Source of the DNA: Proteobacteria bacterium UBA964
GTDB lineage: Bacteria; Pseudomonadota; Gammaproteobacteria; Steroidobacterales; Steroidobacteraceae
Length of the DNA stretch: 14,454 nt
Direction: 5' to 3'
Assembly (NCBI GenBank): GCA_002292945.1
Contig: DBCG01000031.1
Coordinates: forward strand, 4,132 to 18,585
The position numbers and the translations under genes were made by a program. Positions 8,148-14,454 of this stretch are shown in pieces; within the stretch, counting starts at the first letter, position 1, and the number at the start of each line of letters is the position of its first letter. The notes beneath the pieces were generated by a model. It saw nothing but the letters and a program-made list of their open reading frames with translations, ran no database searches and was not told where the DNA came from.

Positions 8148-10580
8148 TCAAAAATCGGCGACGGGAAAGCCATCGCCGTCTTTGCGGAAGGGTGCCCAGA
8201 CGAGCGCCACCTGACCGACGGCGATGTCGGACTTGCGCGGCGTGACAGAGACTTCGCGTAGCGCCACGGCCTCGCCTTCGAACGAGGCGGCGAGCGCCGC
8301 GATCTCGGACTCGCTCTCGGCCTGCAGGTCGGCAAGCCTCTGGCGTACCACCTCGAGGCTCTCGTCGGCACGTGCTACATCTTGCGACTCGCGGCCGATG
8401 CGGCTCGCCGAGCGCGCCGCCGAACTGGCGCGACCGATCGTACCTACAGAGACCGCCTTGCGCCCGAACAGGGCGCCGAGGATCCCCGCGCCGACCGACA
8501 CCGCGGTGTTCATCTTCTGCTGCGAGAGCTGCGCCTGTTCACGCTGGACTTTGTCCTCCGCGCGCGCGACGCGATCCTGCAGCGTCGCAAGCTTCGGTGC
8601 AACCTTGCGGCGCAGCGCTTCGACGGCCTCGTCGCGCTTCTCGCGCAGCGACTGCGCAAGCCGCACACGGAACTGCGCCTCGTTCTCGCCGGGTGCGGAG
8701 GCGAGCTTGATGGCATCGCAGAAGAAGACCTCCGCGCGCGTCTGCTCGTAGAGATGACTGGTGAGCGACTTGCCCCAGGCGGTGTAGTTGGCCGCGCGCA
8801 TCGCCGCGCCCGGGAGGTCCGCGAAGGCCGCGCCCGTGGCGGGCGACTTCGAGAGCCGTGCCTTGAGGTCGGGGTGCGCGGAGCCGGCGGCCCAGTCGAC
8901 CGACTTGCCGTCATCGCCCAAGGGCGCGAGCCAGGCGGTGGTGTCCCACTGGTCGAGGCCGAGCTTGGCGTCGACGAAGTGCAGCTTGGCGAGGCCCATC
9001 ACCATCGGGCGGTACTCGGCGGCCGGTTGGCCGCTGCGACCTTCCAAAAAATACTCGGTGACATCACCGGGTATGGCCGGGCGTGCAGTGACCGGCGCTG
9101 CCGCGCTCGTCGCAGCGGGTGCTGCGGAGGGCGACGCTGTGGATGTCGATGCGGGTGCTGCGGCACCGCGCTTCCCCGCCATCACACGCGTGATCTCGGG
9201 GCCCGTCAGCGGGCCGCGCAGGAACGACAGCGCCCAGCGGCTCTTCATCAGATAGGGCGCGTCTTGGTGCACATTACGCATGAGGAACACGCGCTGCGTG
9301 AGCGCGGACATGAGTTTGTCGAGCGTGCTGCGGTCCATGCTGCCTGTGCCCGCGAGCGCGCTCTCGAGGCCCTCGATGACGCGTGCCTTGTCGCGCTCGG
9401 TCTGCAAGCGGCCGATGAGCCAGGTGCCGCAGTTGGCGAGGCCTTTGTAGTCGAGGTCGACGGGGTTCTGCGTCGCGAGCACGCAGCCCAATCCGAATGC
9501 GCGTGCCTGCTTGAGCAGCGTCAGCATCGGTATCTTCGAGGGCGGGTTCGCGGTCGGCGGAAAGTAGCCGAAGATCTCGTCCATGTAGAGGATCGCACGC
9601 AGGCTGGAGGTGCCTGACTGGTTGCGCATCCACGAGATCACCTCGTTCAGCACCAGCGTCACGATGAACATGCGCTCGGTGTCGGAGAGATGACCGATGG
9701 AGATGATCGAGAGCCGCGGCTTACCCTCGGGTGTGTAGAGCAGGCGCTGCGCATCGAGCGGCTCGCCTTTCATCCAGGTGGCGAAGCCCGGCGAGGCGAG
9801 CAGGTTGTTGATCGCCATCGCGAGCCCGAGCCGGTCCTTGGGCGGGAAGAAGGTGTCGAGATCGAAGGCGCCGACCTTGTCGAAGGGCGGTTTCTGCACG
9901 GCGTTGATGAGCCCGGCCATGTCGAGGCTCTGGCCCGAGCGCCAAGTCGTATCGAGGATATTGGCGAGCAAGATATGGTCGCGGCTCTGGATCGGGTCGG
10001 CATCGCGACCGAGCAGCGAGAGCAGCCCCGACACCACCGCACCCACACGATCGCGCAGTGCGGCAGAATCAGCCAACAGTTCCGCAGGCGGCGGCGCGAA
10101 GGAGCGTAGCACCGAGAGCGGCAGCCCGGTCTCGGCGCCCGGCGTGTAGATGTTGATGTCCACCGCATCGCGCAAGCGCGCGATGCGCGCGGGCTCTTGC
10201 TGCCACTCGGCGAGGCCCTTGCGCCAGGTGTCGGCGGTCTTGGCGGCGAGTTCCTCGACCGTCAGGCCTTTGCGTGTGGCGTCCGACGGATCGACCCAAG
10301 GTTGGAAGTCTGCGGGACGCAGTTCCGGGAAGGCGAGCATCAGGTTGCCGAGGTCGCCTTTGGGATCGATGCAGATCGCCGGGACACCATCGATCGCGGC
10401 CTCTTCGAGCAGCGACAGGCAAAGACCGGTTTTACCGCTGCCGGTCATCCCTACGCAGACCGCGTGCGTGGTCAGGTCTTTGGCGTCGTAGAGGACCAGG
10501 TCGTCCTTGATCGCGTTCGCCGCAGGGTCGAACTCCTTGCCCAGATAGAAGACGCCCAGTTTTTCGTAGTCGACGGCCAT
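8148..10580 (-). CDS. HerA-like/FtsK-superfamily P-loop ATPase with C-terminal coiled coil
   Basis: The 810-residue protein has a HerA-type ATPase core at about 1-470: Walker A GMTGSGKT at 44-51, the ICIDPKGDLGNL block at 69-80, Walker B ILYMDE at 330-335 and the sensor-like LATQNP at 368-373, followed by GRLQTERDK at 390-398. The family contains ring-shaped motors, many acting on DNA, but no target is evident here. An Ala/Pro/Ser linker (about 472-504) leads to a C-terminal half not typical of HerA: a helical region with probable coiled coil (634-690), a glycine-rich hydrophobic stretch (694-712) and a second coiled coil (735-770). No nurA-like nuclease gene is in the window. ATG 10580 has AGGA 7 bases upstream and a TACAAT -10-like box further up. 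It appears to be the first gene of an operon with the thioredoxin lipoprotein and yajQ. The biological role is unknown. Confidence 0.88.
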   Translation of the reverse strand: MAVDYEKLGVFYLGKEFDPAANAIKDDLVLYDAKDLTTHAVCVGMTGSGKTGLCLSLLEEAAIDGVPAICIDPKGDLGNLMLAFPELRPADFQPWVDPSDATRKGLTVEELAAKTADTWRKGLAEWQQEPARIARLRDAVDINIYTPGAETGLPLSVLRSFAPPPAELLADSAALRDRVGAVVSGLLSLLGRDADPIQSRDHILLANILDTTWRSGQSLDMAGLINAVQKPPFDKVGAFDLDTFFPPKDRLGLAMAINNLLASPGFATWMKGEPLDAQRLLYTPEGKPRLSIISIGHLSDTERMFIVTLVLNEVISWMRNQSGTSSLRAILYMDEIFGYFPPTANPPSKIPMLTLLKQARAFGLGCVLATQNPVDLDYKGLANCGTWLIGRLQTERDKARVIEGLESALAGTGSMDRSTLDKLMSALTQRVFLMRNVHQDAPYLMKSRWALSFLRGPLTGPEITRVMAGKRGAAAPASTSTASPSAAPAATSAAAPVTARPAIPGDVTEYFLEGRSGQPAAEYRPMVMGLAKLHFVDAKLGLDQWDTTAWLAPLGDDGKSVDWAAGSAHPDLKARLSKSPATGAAFADLPGAAMRAANYTAWGKSLTSHLYEQTRAEVFFCDAIKLASAPGENEAQFRVRLAQSLREKRDEAVEALRRKVAPKLATLQDRVARAEDKVQREQAQLSQQKMNTAVSVGAGILGALFGRKAVSVGTIGRASSAARSASRIGRESQDVARADESLEVVRQRLADLQAESESEIAALAASFEGEAVALREVSVTPRKSDIAVGQVALVWAPFRKDGDGFPVADF

Positions 10581-10620
10581 GGCACGATCCTAGACGGGGG
10601 GAAGCGACCCTGTGGGCGCG

Positions 10621-10649
10621 ATTGTACGAAGGCAACAGCTCCTCGTCGC
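10621..10649 (-). promoter_or_regulatory. Candidate promoter for the HerA-like ATPase operon
   Basis: Read on the minus strand, TACAAT (10626-10621) matches the -10 consensus at five of six positions. The hexamer 17 bases upstream, GCGACG, matches TTGACA only at GAC, so the -35 is weak. A start near 10614 would give a 5' leader of about 34 bases before ATG 10580, with room for the AGGA ribosome binding site at 10588-10591. Confidence 0.4.
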
Positions 10650-10665
10650 GGGGTAACATGCCGAT

Positions 10666-11424
10666 ATGGAAGGTCTGTCCCCCGAATTCTGGCCGCTGGT
10701 GCTGGTCGGTTTCTTGGCCCAGCTCATCGACGGCGCGCTGGGCATGGCCTATGGGGTCTCGGCCAGCGCCTTTTTGGCGACGATGGGTCATCCGCCGGCC
10801 TTCGTCAGCGCCACGGTGCATGCCGCAGAGGTCGTCACCACCGGCGCTTCAGGCATCTCCCATGCCTGGTTCCGCAACCTCGACCGCAAGATCTTCTTCC
10901 GCTTGGTGCTGCCCGGCATGGCGGGTGGCGTCGTCGGCGCGTACCTGCTGACCAGCCTCGATGGCTCGATCCTGCGGCCGTTGGTCTGGGGGTGGCTTTT
11001 CCTGATGGGGATCCTGCTGCTGCGCCGTGCGTTCCGACGTGACGAGCCCGGCCTCGCGCGCGCCCCGAGTCATGCTTTGGGTGGCGTCGCCGGGTTCCTC
11101 GATGCCATCGGTGGCGGTGGCTGGGGCACGGTCTGTACCCCGACCTTGATCGCGCGCGGCGTGCCGCCGCGCTACGCCATCGGCACCACCAATGCCGCCG
11201 AGTTCTTCGTCACGCTCACGATCTCGATCACCTTCCTGTTCACTTTCGACTGGCAGCGTTACGACCTCGTGATCGCGTTGCTCGGCGGTGGCGTGATCGC
11301 CGCACCGCTCGGCGCCTGGGTGGCGAAGCATGTGCCGCCGCGCACCGCCATCATCGCCGTGGGGCTCGTGGTGACGGGGCTGTCGGTCCACGGAATCATC
11401 CGTTGGGCGATGGCGCTCGGGTGA
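10666..11424 (+). CDS. TauE/SafE (TSUP) family membrane permease
   Basis: The 252-residue protein is an inner-membrane permease of the TauE/SafE family, whose members export or import small sulfur-containing or organic anions such as sulfite or sulfoacetate. It is almost wholly hydrophobic, with about seven to eight membrane segments. The two family half-repeats are visible: GFLAQLIDGALGMAYGVSAS (15-34) and GGVAGFLDAIGGGGWGTVCT (139-158), each an Asp-containing, glycine-rich re-entrant-type motif. Length is usual for the family. It is transcribed divergently from the HerA-like ATPase gene with 85 bases between the starts. The following dioxygenase gene begins 24 bases after its stop, so the two may share a transcript. 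The substrate cannot be inferred from this context. Confidence 0.9.
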   Translation: MEGLSPEFWPLVLVGFLAQLIDGALGMAYGVSASAFLATMGHPPAFVSATVHAAEVVTTGASGISHAWFRNLDRKIFFRLVLPGMAGGVVGAYLLTSLDGSILRPLVWGWLFLMGILLLRRAFRRDEPGLARAPSHALGGVAGFLDAIGGGGWGTVCTPTLIARGVPPRYAIGTTNAAEFFVTLTISITFLFTFDWQRYDLVIALLGGGVIAAPLGAWVAKHVPPRTAIIAVGLVVTGLSVHGIIRWAMALG

Positions 11425-11448
11425 TGGGACGTCTCTAGGCCACGGACC

Positions 11449-12429
11449 ATGGACGCCATCGCGATCGACACTCTGCGTGAGCGCGCACGACAAGGGGATG
11501 CGCGGGCGCTGAGCGTCCTCGGCAGGCGGTTGTTGCTCGGCCTCGGGACGCCTTCCGCGCCGCAGGAAGGCCACGCCTGCCTCGTGGGCGCCGCTGCGCG
11601 TGGTGACGGCGAAGCGGCGGCGCTGCTCGCGCGGCTGTCCGCTTGGGGGGCGCTGCAGCCGCAGAGCTGGCCCGAGGCGTTGCATCATCTGCAACGCGCG
11701 GCTGAGTTCGGTTGGACCCCGGCGCAGCGGGAGCTGCGTTTCCTTGCGCGTCATGAGGGTGACGACTGGCCGGCGTTGTGCGGCCGCGTGGACATCGGTT
11801 CGTTGACCGCGTCCCCAGCATCGCGGGTGCTCGCCGCATCGCCGAAGGTGCGGGCCATCAAAGATTTCGCGACGCCGGAGGAATGCGCGTGGTTGATCGG
11901 CTTGGCGCGTGACGACCTGCGGCGGGCCCAGGTCTATCGGAAGGATGCCGAGGGCTACATGGAATCCGGCACGCGGACGAACTCGGAGGCGGACTACACC
12001 TTCGGCAATGCTGATCTTGTACTGCGCGTGATCATCGAGCGAATCGCCCGTGCCGTGGGTCTTTCCACGCGGCTTTTCGAAGTGGCCAAGCTGCTGCACT
12101 ACGAGCCCGGTCAGCAGTTCGCGCCGCATCATGACTTCCAGCAACCGACCACACCCGCGTTGGCGCGGGAGATCGCACAGCGCGGGCAGCGTGTGGCGAC
12201 CGTACTCGTGTACCTGAACGATGATTTCGAAGGTGGCGAGACCGAGTTCCCGCGCATCGGGCTGAGGCACCGCGGCGCCACCGGTGATGCCTTGATGTTC
12301 GCGAACGTCCGGCCCGACGGCGCGCTCGACCACGACTCGCTGCACGCCGGTCTGCCGACCACGCGTGGCGTCAAATGGGTGCTGTCGCAGTGGATCCGCA
12401 GCCGACCGGTGGATGGGGGTGCGGCCTGA
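11449..12429 (+). CDS. Prolyl-4-hydroxylase-like Fe(II)/2-oxoglutarate dioxygenase with Sel1-like repeats
   Basis: The C-terminal part (about 130-320) is a P4H-type double-stranded beta-helix dioxygenase. The iron-binding HxD is H227/D229 in FAPHHDF, the distal histidine is H299 in DSLHAG and the 2-oxoglutarate-binding lysine is K309 in RGVKW, so all catalytic residues are present. The segments VLVYLNDDFEGGETEFPRIG and GDALMFANV are typical of the fold. Such enzymes hydroxylate a proline or another side chain on a protein or peptide. The N-terminal part (about 8-100) is Ala/Leu-rich helical with Sel1-like spacing (ARQGDARALSVLGRRLL, AAARGDGEAAALLARL, ALHHLQRAAEFGWTPAQREL), a likely protein-binding solenoid that could choose the substrate. 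No signal peptide is seen, so it should be cytosolic. The substrate is unknown. Confidence 0.9.
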   Translation: MDAIAIDTLRERARQGDARALSVLGRRLLLGLGTPSAPQEGHACLVGAAARGDGEAAALLARLSAWGALQPQSWPEALHHLQRAAEFGWTPAQRELRFLARHEGDDWPALCGRVDIGSLTASPASRVLAASPKVRAIKDFATPEECAWLIGLARDDLRRAQVYRKDAEGYMESGTRTNSEADYTFGNADLVLRVIIERIARAVGLSTRLFEVAKLLHYEPGQQFAPHHDFQQPTTPALAREIAQRGQRVATVLVYLNDDFEGGETEFPRIGLRHRGATGDALMFANVRPDGALDHDSLHAGLPTTRGVKWVLSQWIRSRPVDGGAA

Positions 12430-12472
12430 TCGCCGGGCAGTCGCCGACGGGGCGGCTGGGGGTGGCTGAGGC

Positions 12473-12517
12473 GATCGAGCGGCGGTGATACGCCGGCCCT
12501 TGACGGCGCTCCGGATC
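12473..12517. repeat. Imperfect inverted repeat upstream of the trp promoter
   Basis: GATCGAGCG (12473-12481) is matched by CGCTC-CG-GATC (12507-12517), giving nine complementary bases with a two-base bulge. Shorter alternative stems (GGCG/CGCC and CGCCG/CGGCG) lie inside. There is no T-run after it, so it is not a standard terminator. In GC-rich DNA such pairing can arise by chance. The rest of 12430-12522 shows nothing I can name. Confidence 0.3.
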
Positions 12518-12522
12518 CTCCC

Positions 12523-12552
12523 TTGACTCACCTTCTCCCGGAAAGGGATACT
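12523..12552 (+). promoter_or_regulatory. Probable trp operon promoter
   Basis: TTGACT (12523-12528, five of six to the -35 consensus) and GATACT (12547-12552, four of six to the -10) are 18 bases apart. The expected transcription start is about 12559-12561, at or next to the A of the leader peptide ATG at 12561. If correct, the leader peptide mRNA has essentially no 5' untranslated region. No operator could be identified with confidence. Confidence 0.6.
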
Positions 12553-12560
12553 CGACCCCG

Positions 12561-12629
12561 ATGAACACGCAGCACACCCAGACCTCGCACCTCGGCCTCG
12601 GCCGTTGGTGGTGGTGGCGTCCCTCCTGA
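12561..12629 (+). CDS. trpL: trp operon leader peptide with four consecutive Trp codons
   Basis: A 22-codon open frame reads from ATG 12561 to TGA 12627-12629 and ends ...GLGRWWWWRPS. The four TGG codons (12606-12617) are adjacent, and Trp is otherwise the rarest residue, so this is a tryptophan sensor. The peptide itself need have no function: when charged tRNA-Trp is scarce, the ribosome stalls in the TGG run and changes which RNA hairpin forms downstream. AAGGG at 12543-12547 is 13 bases before the ATG, too far for a normal ribosome binding site, and would probably lie outside the transcript. The frame sits directly before a competing-hairpin region and trpE, which makes the assignment firm despite its small size. 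Confidence 0.93.
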   Translation: MNTQHTQTSHLGLGRWWWWRPS

Positions 12630-12719
12630 CGGAGAGGGCGCGGGCGCTGCTGTTCGAATCTCACACACGAGGATAGAACCACCCGAACCCATCTCCGGAA
12701 CACTCCGGGGTGGGTTTTT
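12618..12719 (+). promoter_or_regulatory. trp attenuator: mutually exclusive protector, antiterminator and terminator hairpins
   Basis: Three pairings can be drawn. Segment 1 (CCCTCC, 12621-12626) pairs with segment 2 (GGAGAGGG, 12631-12638), with the leader stop codon in the loop. Segment 2 extended (CGGAGAGGG, 12630-12638) pairs instead with segment 3 (CCCATCTCCG, 12688-12697): nine pairs and one bulged A. Segment 3 also forms the 5' arm of the terminator. A ribosome stalled on the Trp codons (12606-12617) covers segment 1 and leaves segment 2 free, allowing the antiterminator; a ribosome that reaches the stop covers segment 2 and lets the terminator form. Helix stabilities were not calculated. 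Confidence 0.88.
12686..12719 (+). terminator. Intrinsic terminator of the trp attenuator
   Basis: AACCCATCTCCGGA (12686-12699) pairs with TCCGGGGTGGGTT (12704-12716) around an ACAC loop: 13 pairs including one T-G wobble, with T12692 bulged. It is followed at once by the T-run at 12715-12719. The 5' arm is shared with the antiterminator. The trpE ATG is only 6 bases beyond the T-run. Confidence 0.88.
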
Positions 12720-12725
12720 GCGTTT

Positions 12726-14120
12726 ATGAAGCCGCCATTCGACATCTCAGGCGATCTGGACACGCCGGTATCGGCGTTCCTGAAGCTACAGGCCTTCAAG
12801 CCGACCTTCCTGCTCGAGAGCGTGGAGGGCGGTGAGCGCTTGGGGCGCTATTCCTTCATCGGTTTCGGGGACGCGGCCTTCGAGCTGCGGCTCGATGCCG
12901 ATGGCCACGGGTTCGGCAAACAGCGTTTCGCGCTGCCGGCGGGACAGGCGGAGCTCTTGACCCTGCTGCGCGAGGCGCTCGCGCGGGCGCCGCGGCCGAC
13001 GGCCCCCGGTGCCGGACCGGGTTTTCCCCTCGCGGGTGGGCTCGTCGGTTACTCATCCTATGACGTCGTGCGCTGGTTCGAGCGTCTGGCGCCGCGCGCG
13101 CCTTCGGCCTCGTCCGTACCGGACATGCACTATGTCGCGCCCTCGTCGCTCTTGGTGTTCGATCACCTGACGCGCGGCATCGCGCTGCTGCATTCGGGCA
13201 GCGAGGCCGAGCGGCAGTCGCTGCGGCGCGAAGTCATCGCGGCGCTGCGCGGTCCTTTGCCGCCGGCGCGTGTGACGGGCGGGTTCTCGCCGGCGACGGC
13301 GTCCATGTCCCAAGACGAGTTCCTCTCAGGCGTCGCGCGAACCAAAGAATACATCGCCGCGGGCGATGTCTATCAACTCGTGTTGTCGGTCCGTTTCGGT
13401 GGCCGGCATTCGGTCGATCCCTTCGACGCCTATCGTGCGCTGCGGCTCATCAATCCCTCGCCCTACATGTACTACCTCTCGCTCGGCGACATCACCGTGG
13501 TCGGATCCTCCCCCGAAGCGCTGGTGAAGCTCTCCGGTGGACACGCGCAGCTGCGCCCGATCGCGGGCACCCGGCCTCGCGCCGAGGACGATGCCGAAGA
13601 CCGACGTCTCGAGCAGGAGTTGCTCGCCGACGCCAAAGAGAACGCGGAGCATGTGATGTTGGTCGACCTCGCCCGCAACGATCTCGGTCGCGTCGCTGAA
13701 GCCGGAAGCGTGCATGTCGCGCCCTACCGTTCCATCGAGCGCTACAGTCATGTCATGCACATCGTAAGCGGCGTGCGCGGCGAACTTGCGCCGGGCCGCG
13801 ACGCCTTCGACCTCTTCGCGGCGGCCTTCCCTGCAGGCACGTTGGTCGGTGCGCCCAAGGTACGCGCGATGGAGATCATCGACGAGCTCGAGCCGGTACG
13901 GCGCGGGCTCTATGGCGGCACGGTCGGTTACTTCGGTGCGCAGGGCGACATGGACCAGGCGATCACCATCCGCACGCTGGTCTTCCGCGGCGATGAATAC
14001 AGCTACCAGGCGGGCGCGGGCATCGTCGCCGACAGCGTCCCGCAGAGCGAATACGAAGAGGTGCTCGCCAAGAGCGGCTCGGCCGCGCGGGCGTTGGCGA
14101 TGGCGGGAGAAGTTTCATGA
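12726..14120 (+). CDS. trpE: Anthranilate synthase component I
   Basis: TrpE makes anthranilate from chorismate, using ammonia supplied by TrpG, in the first committed step of tryptophan synthesis. The 464-residue product has the N-terminal regulatory motif LLES at 29-32, whose Ser is part of the tryptophan feedback site in characterised enzymes, so feedback inhibition is likely. The chorismate-binding domain covers about 195-455, with PIAGTRPR at 278-285, EHVMLVDLARNDLGR at 308-322 and GAGIVADSVP at 430-439. The leader with Trp codons and the following trpG favour TrpE over PabB. The N-terminus is short: LDTP begins at residue 11, about 20 residues earlier than in many TrpE proteins, but no in-frame start exists upstream. 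The only purine-rich stretch before ATG 12726 (GGGGTGGG, 12707-12714) lies inside the terminator stem. V374 stands where Ser or Thr is usual in GTLSGAPK. Confidence 0.96.
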   Translation: MKPPFDISGDLDTPVSAFLKLQAFKPTFLLESVEGGERLGRYSFIGFGDAAFELRLDADGHGFGKQRFALPAGQAELLTLLREALARAPRPTAPGAGPGFPLAGGLVGYSSYDVVRWFERLAPRAPSASSVPDMHYVAPSSLLVFDHLTRGIALLHSGSEAERQSLRREVIAALRGPLPPARVTGGFSPATASMSQDEFLSGVARTKEYIAAGDVYQLVLSVRFGGRHSVDPFDAYRALRLINPSPYMYYLSLGDITVVGSSPEALVKLSGGHAQLRPIAGTRPRAEDDAEDRRLEQELLADAKENAEHVMLVDLARNDLGRVAEAGSVHVAPYRSIERYSHVMHIVSGVRGELAPGRDAFDLFAAAFPAGTLVGAPKVRAMEIIDELEPVRRGLYGGTVGYFGAQGDMDQAITIRTLVFRGDEYSYQAGAGIVADSVPQSEYEEVLAKSGSAARALAMAGEVS

Positions 14121-14454
14121 GCGGCGTGGTCTCGCGTGCAGCGATGGGCGATGCGGGCCACGGTGTGCGCCTGCTCCTCATCGACAACTACGACTCCTTC
14201 ACCTACAACCTCGTGCAGGCCTTCCTGATGCAGGGCGCCGAGGTCGCGGTGCACCGCAACGATGCACTCAGCGTTGAGGCGGCGCTCGCGCTCGCGCCCA
14301 CCCATGTCTGCATCTCGCCGGGTCCGGGCACGCCTTACGATGCCGGTACCTCGATGGACATGATCCGTGCCTTCGCGGGGCTCGTGCCCGTGTTCGGGGT
14401 CTGCCTCGGCCACCAGTCGATCACCGAGGTCTTCGGCGGAAAAGTCGTTCGCGC
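14117..14454 (+). CDS. trpG: Anthranilate synthase component II, glutamine amidotransferase (3' truncated by window)
   Basis: The visible 112 codons encode a class I glutamine amidotransferase: LLLIDNYDSFTYNL at 19-32, SPGPGTP at 67-73 and the nucleophile loop GVCLGHQ at 94-100 with catalytic C96. It releases ammonia from glutamine and passes it to TrpE. ATG 14117 overlaps the trpE stop as ATGA and has GGAG 7 bases upstream (14106-14109), which supports this start and coupled translation. That start gives about 17 extra residues before the usual N-terminus; GTG 14165 is a possible alternative with a weaker signal. The same protein often also serves PabB in folate synthesis. The window ends before the catalytic His/Glu region, so completeness cannot be judged. 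Confidence 0.95.
   Translation, partial: MSGVVSRAAMGDAGHGVRLLLIDNYDSFTYNLVQAFLMQGAEVAVHRNDALSVEAALALAPTHVCISPGPGTPYDAGTSMDMIRAFAGLVPVFGVCLGHQSITEVFGGKVVR

Noticed and set aside
8111..8371. N-terminal extension of the thioredoxin lipoprotein
   Set aside because: It overlaps the ATPase 3' end in another frame and would place the lipoprotein signal peptide about 87 residues inside the protein.
8382..9617. Long plus-strand open frame opposite the HerA-like ATPase
   Set aside because: Arg-rich translation without motifs, antisense to the conserved Walker B and sensor region.
10654..10659. TAACAT as a -10 box for the TauE-family gene
   Set aside because: No acceptable -35 hexamer lies 16-18 bases upstream; the nearest, TTGTAC at 10622, is 26 bases away.
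10849..12531. Long minus-strand open frame across the TauE and dioxygenase genes
   Set aside because: It spans two well-supported plus-strand genes and their gap, and shows only low-complexity Arg/Pro/Gln-rich sequence.

Overview
The window is a stretch of ordinary-looking, gene-dense, GC-rich bacterial chromosome. The gene set (Feo iron uptake, TonB-dependent receptor, YajQ, a trp operon with a Trp-codon leader peptide) and the protein styles suggest a Gammaproteobacterium, perhaps near the Xanthomonadales/Nevskiales/Steroidobacter group. That placement is inferred from general similarity and was not tested. I see no phage, insertion sequence, CRISPR array, tRNA or rRNA.

Layout. (1) 1-6309, plus strand: a metal-uptake and envelope block. 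It holds the last codons of a probable feoA, feoB, a periplasmic metal-chelate-binding protein with an unusual extra membrane/Cys-rich N-terminal module, a TonB-dependent outer-membrane receptor and an uncharacterised outer-membrane barrel protein. (2) 6313-10580, minus strand: a probable three-gene operon, read in the order HerA-like ATPase, TlpA-type thioredoxin lipoprotein, YajQ. (3) 10666-12429, plus strand: a TauE/SafE-family exporter and a prolyl-4-hydroxylase-like Fe(II)/2-oxoglutarate dioxygenase with Sel1-like repeats. (4) 12523-14454, plus strand: the start of a tryptophan operon, with promoter, 22-residue leader peptide containing four consecutive Trp codons, competing RNA hairpins, trpE, and trpG cut off by the window edge.

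How the parts work together. FeoA/FeoB import ferrous iron across the inner membrane. The binding protein and TonB receptor next door look like parts of a chelate (cobalamin, haem or siderophore type) route, but no ABC permease or ATPase for them is in view. TrpE and TrpG form the two subunits of anthranilate synthase, and the leader before trpE has the full logic of a transcription attenuator.

The most interesting points are the trp attenuator, whose predicted promoter would make the leader-peptide mRNA leaderless or nearly so; the apparent fusion of a Feo-associated Cys-rich membrane peptide to a periplasmic binding protein; and the uncharacterised HerA-like ATPase linked to a thioredoxin lipoprotein and YajQ. 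I did not find a convincing wholly new multi-gene system.
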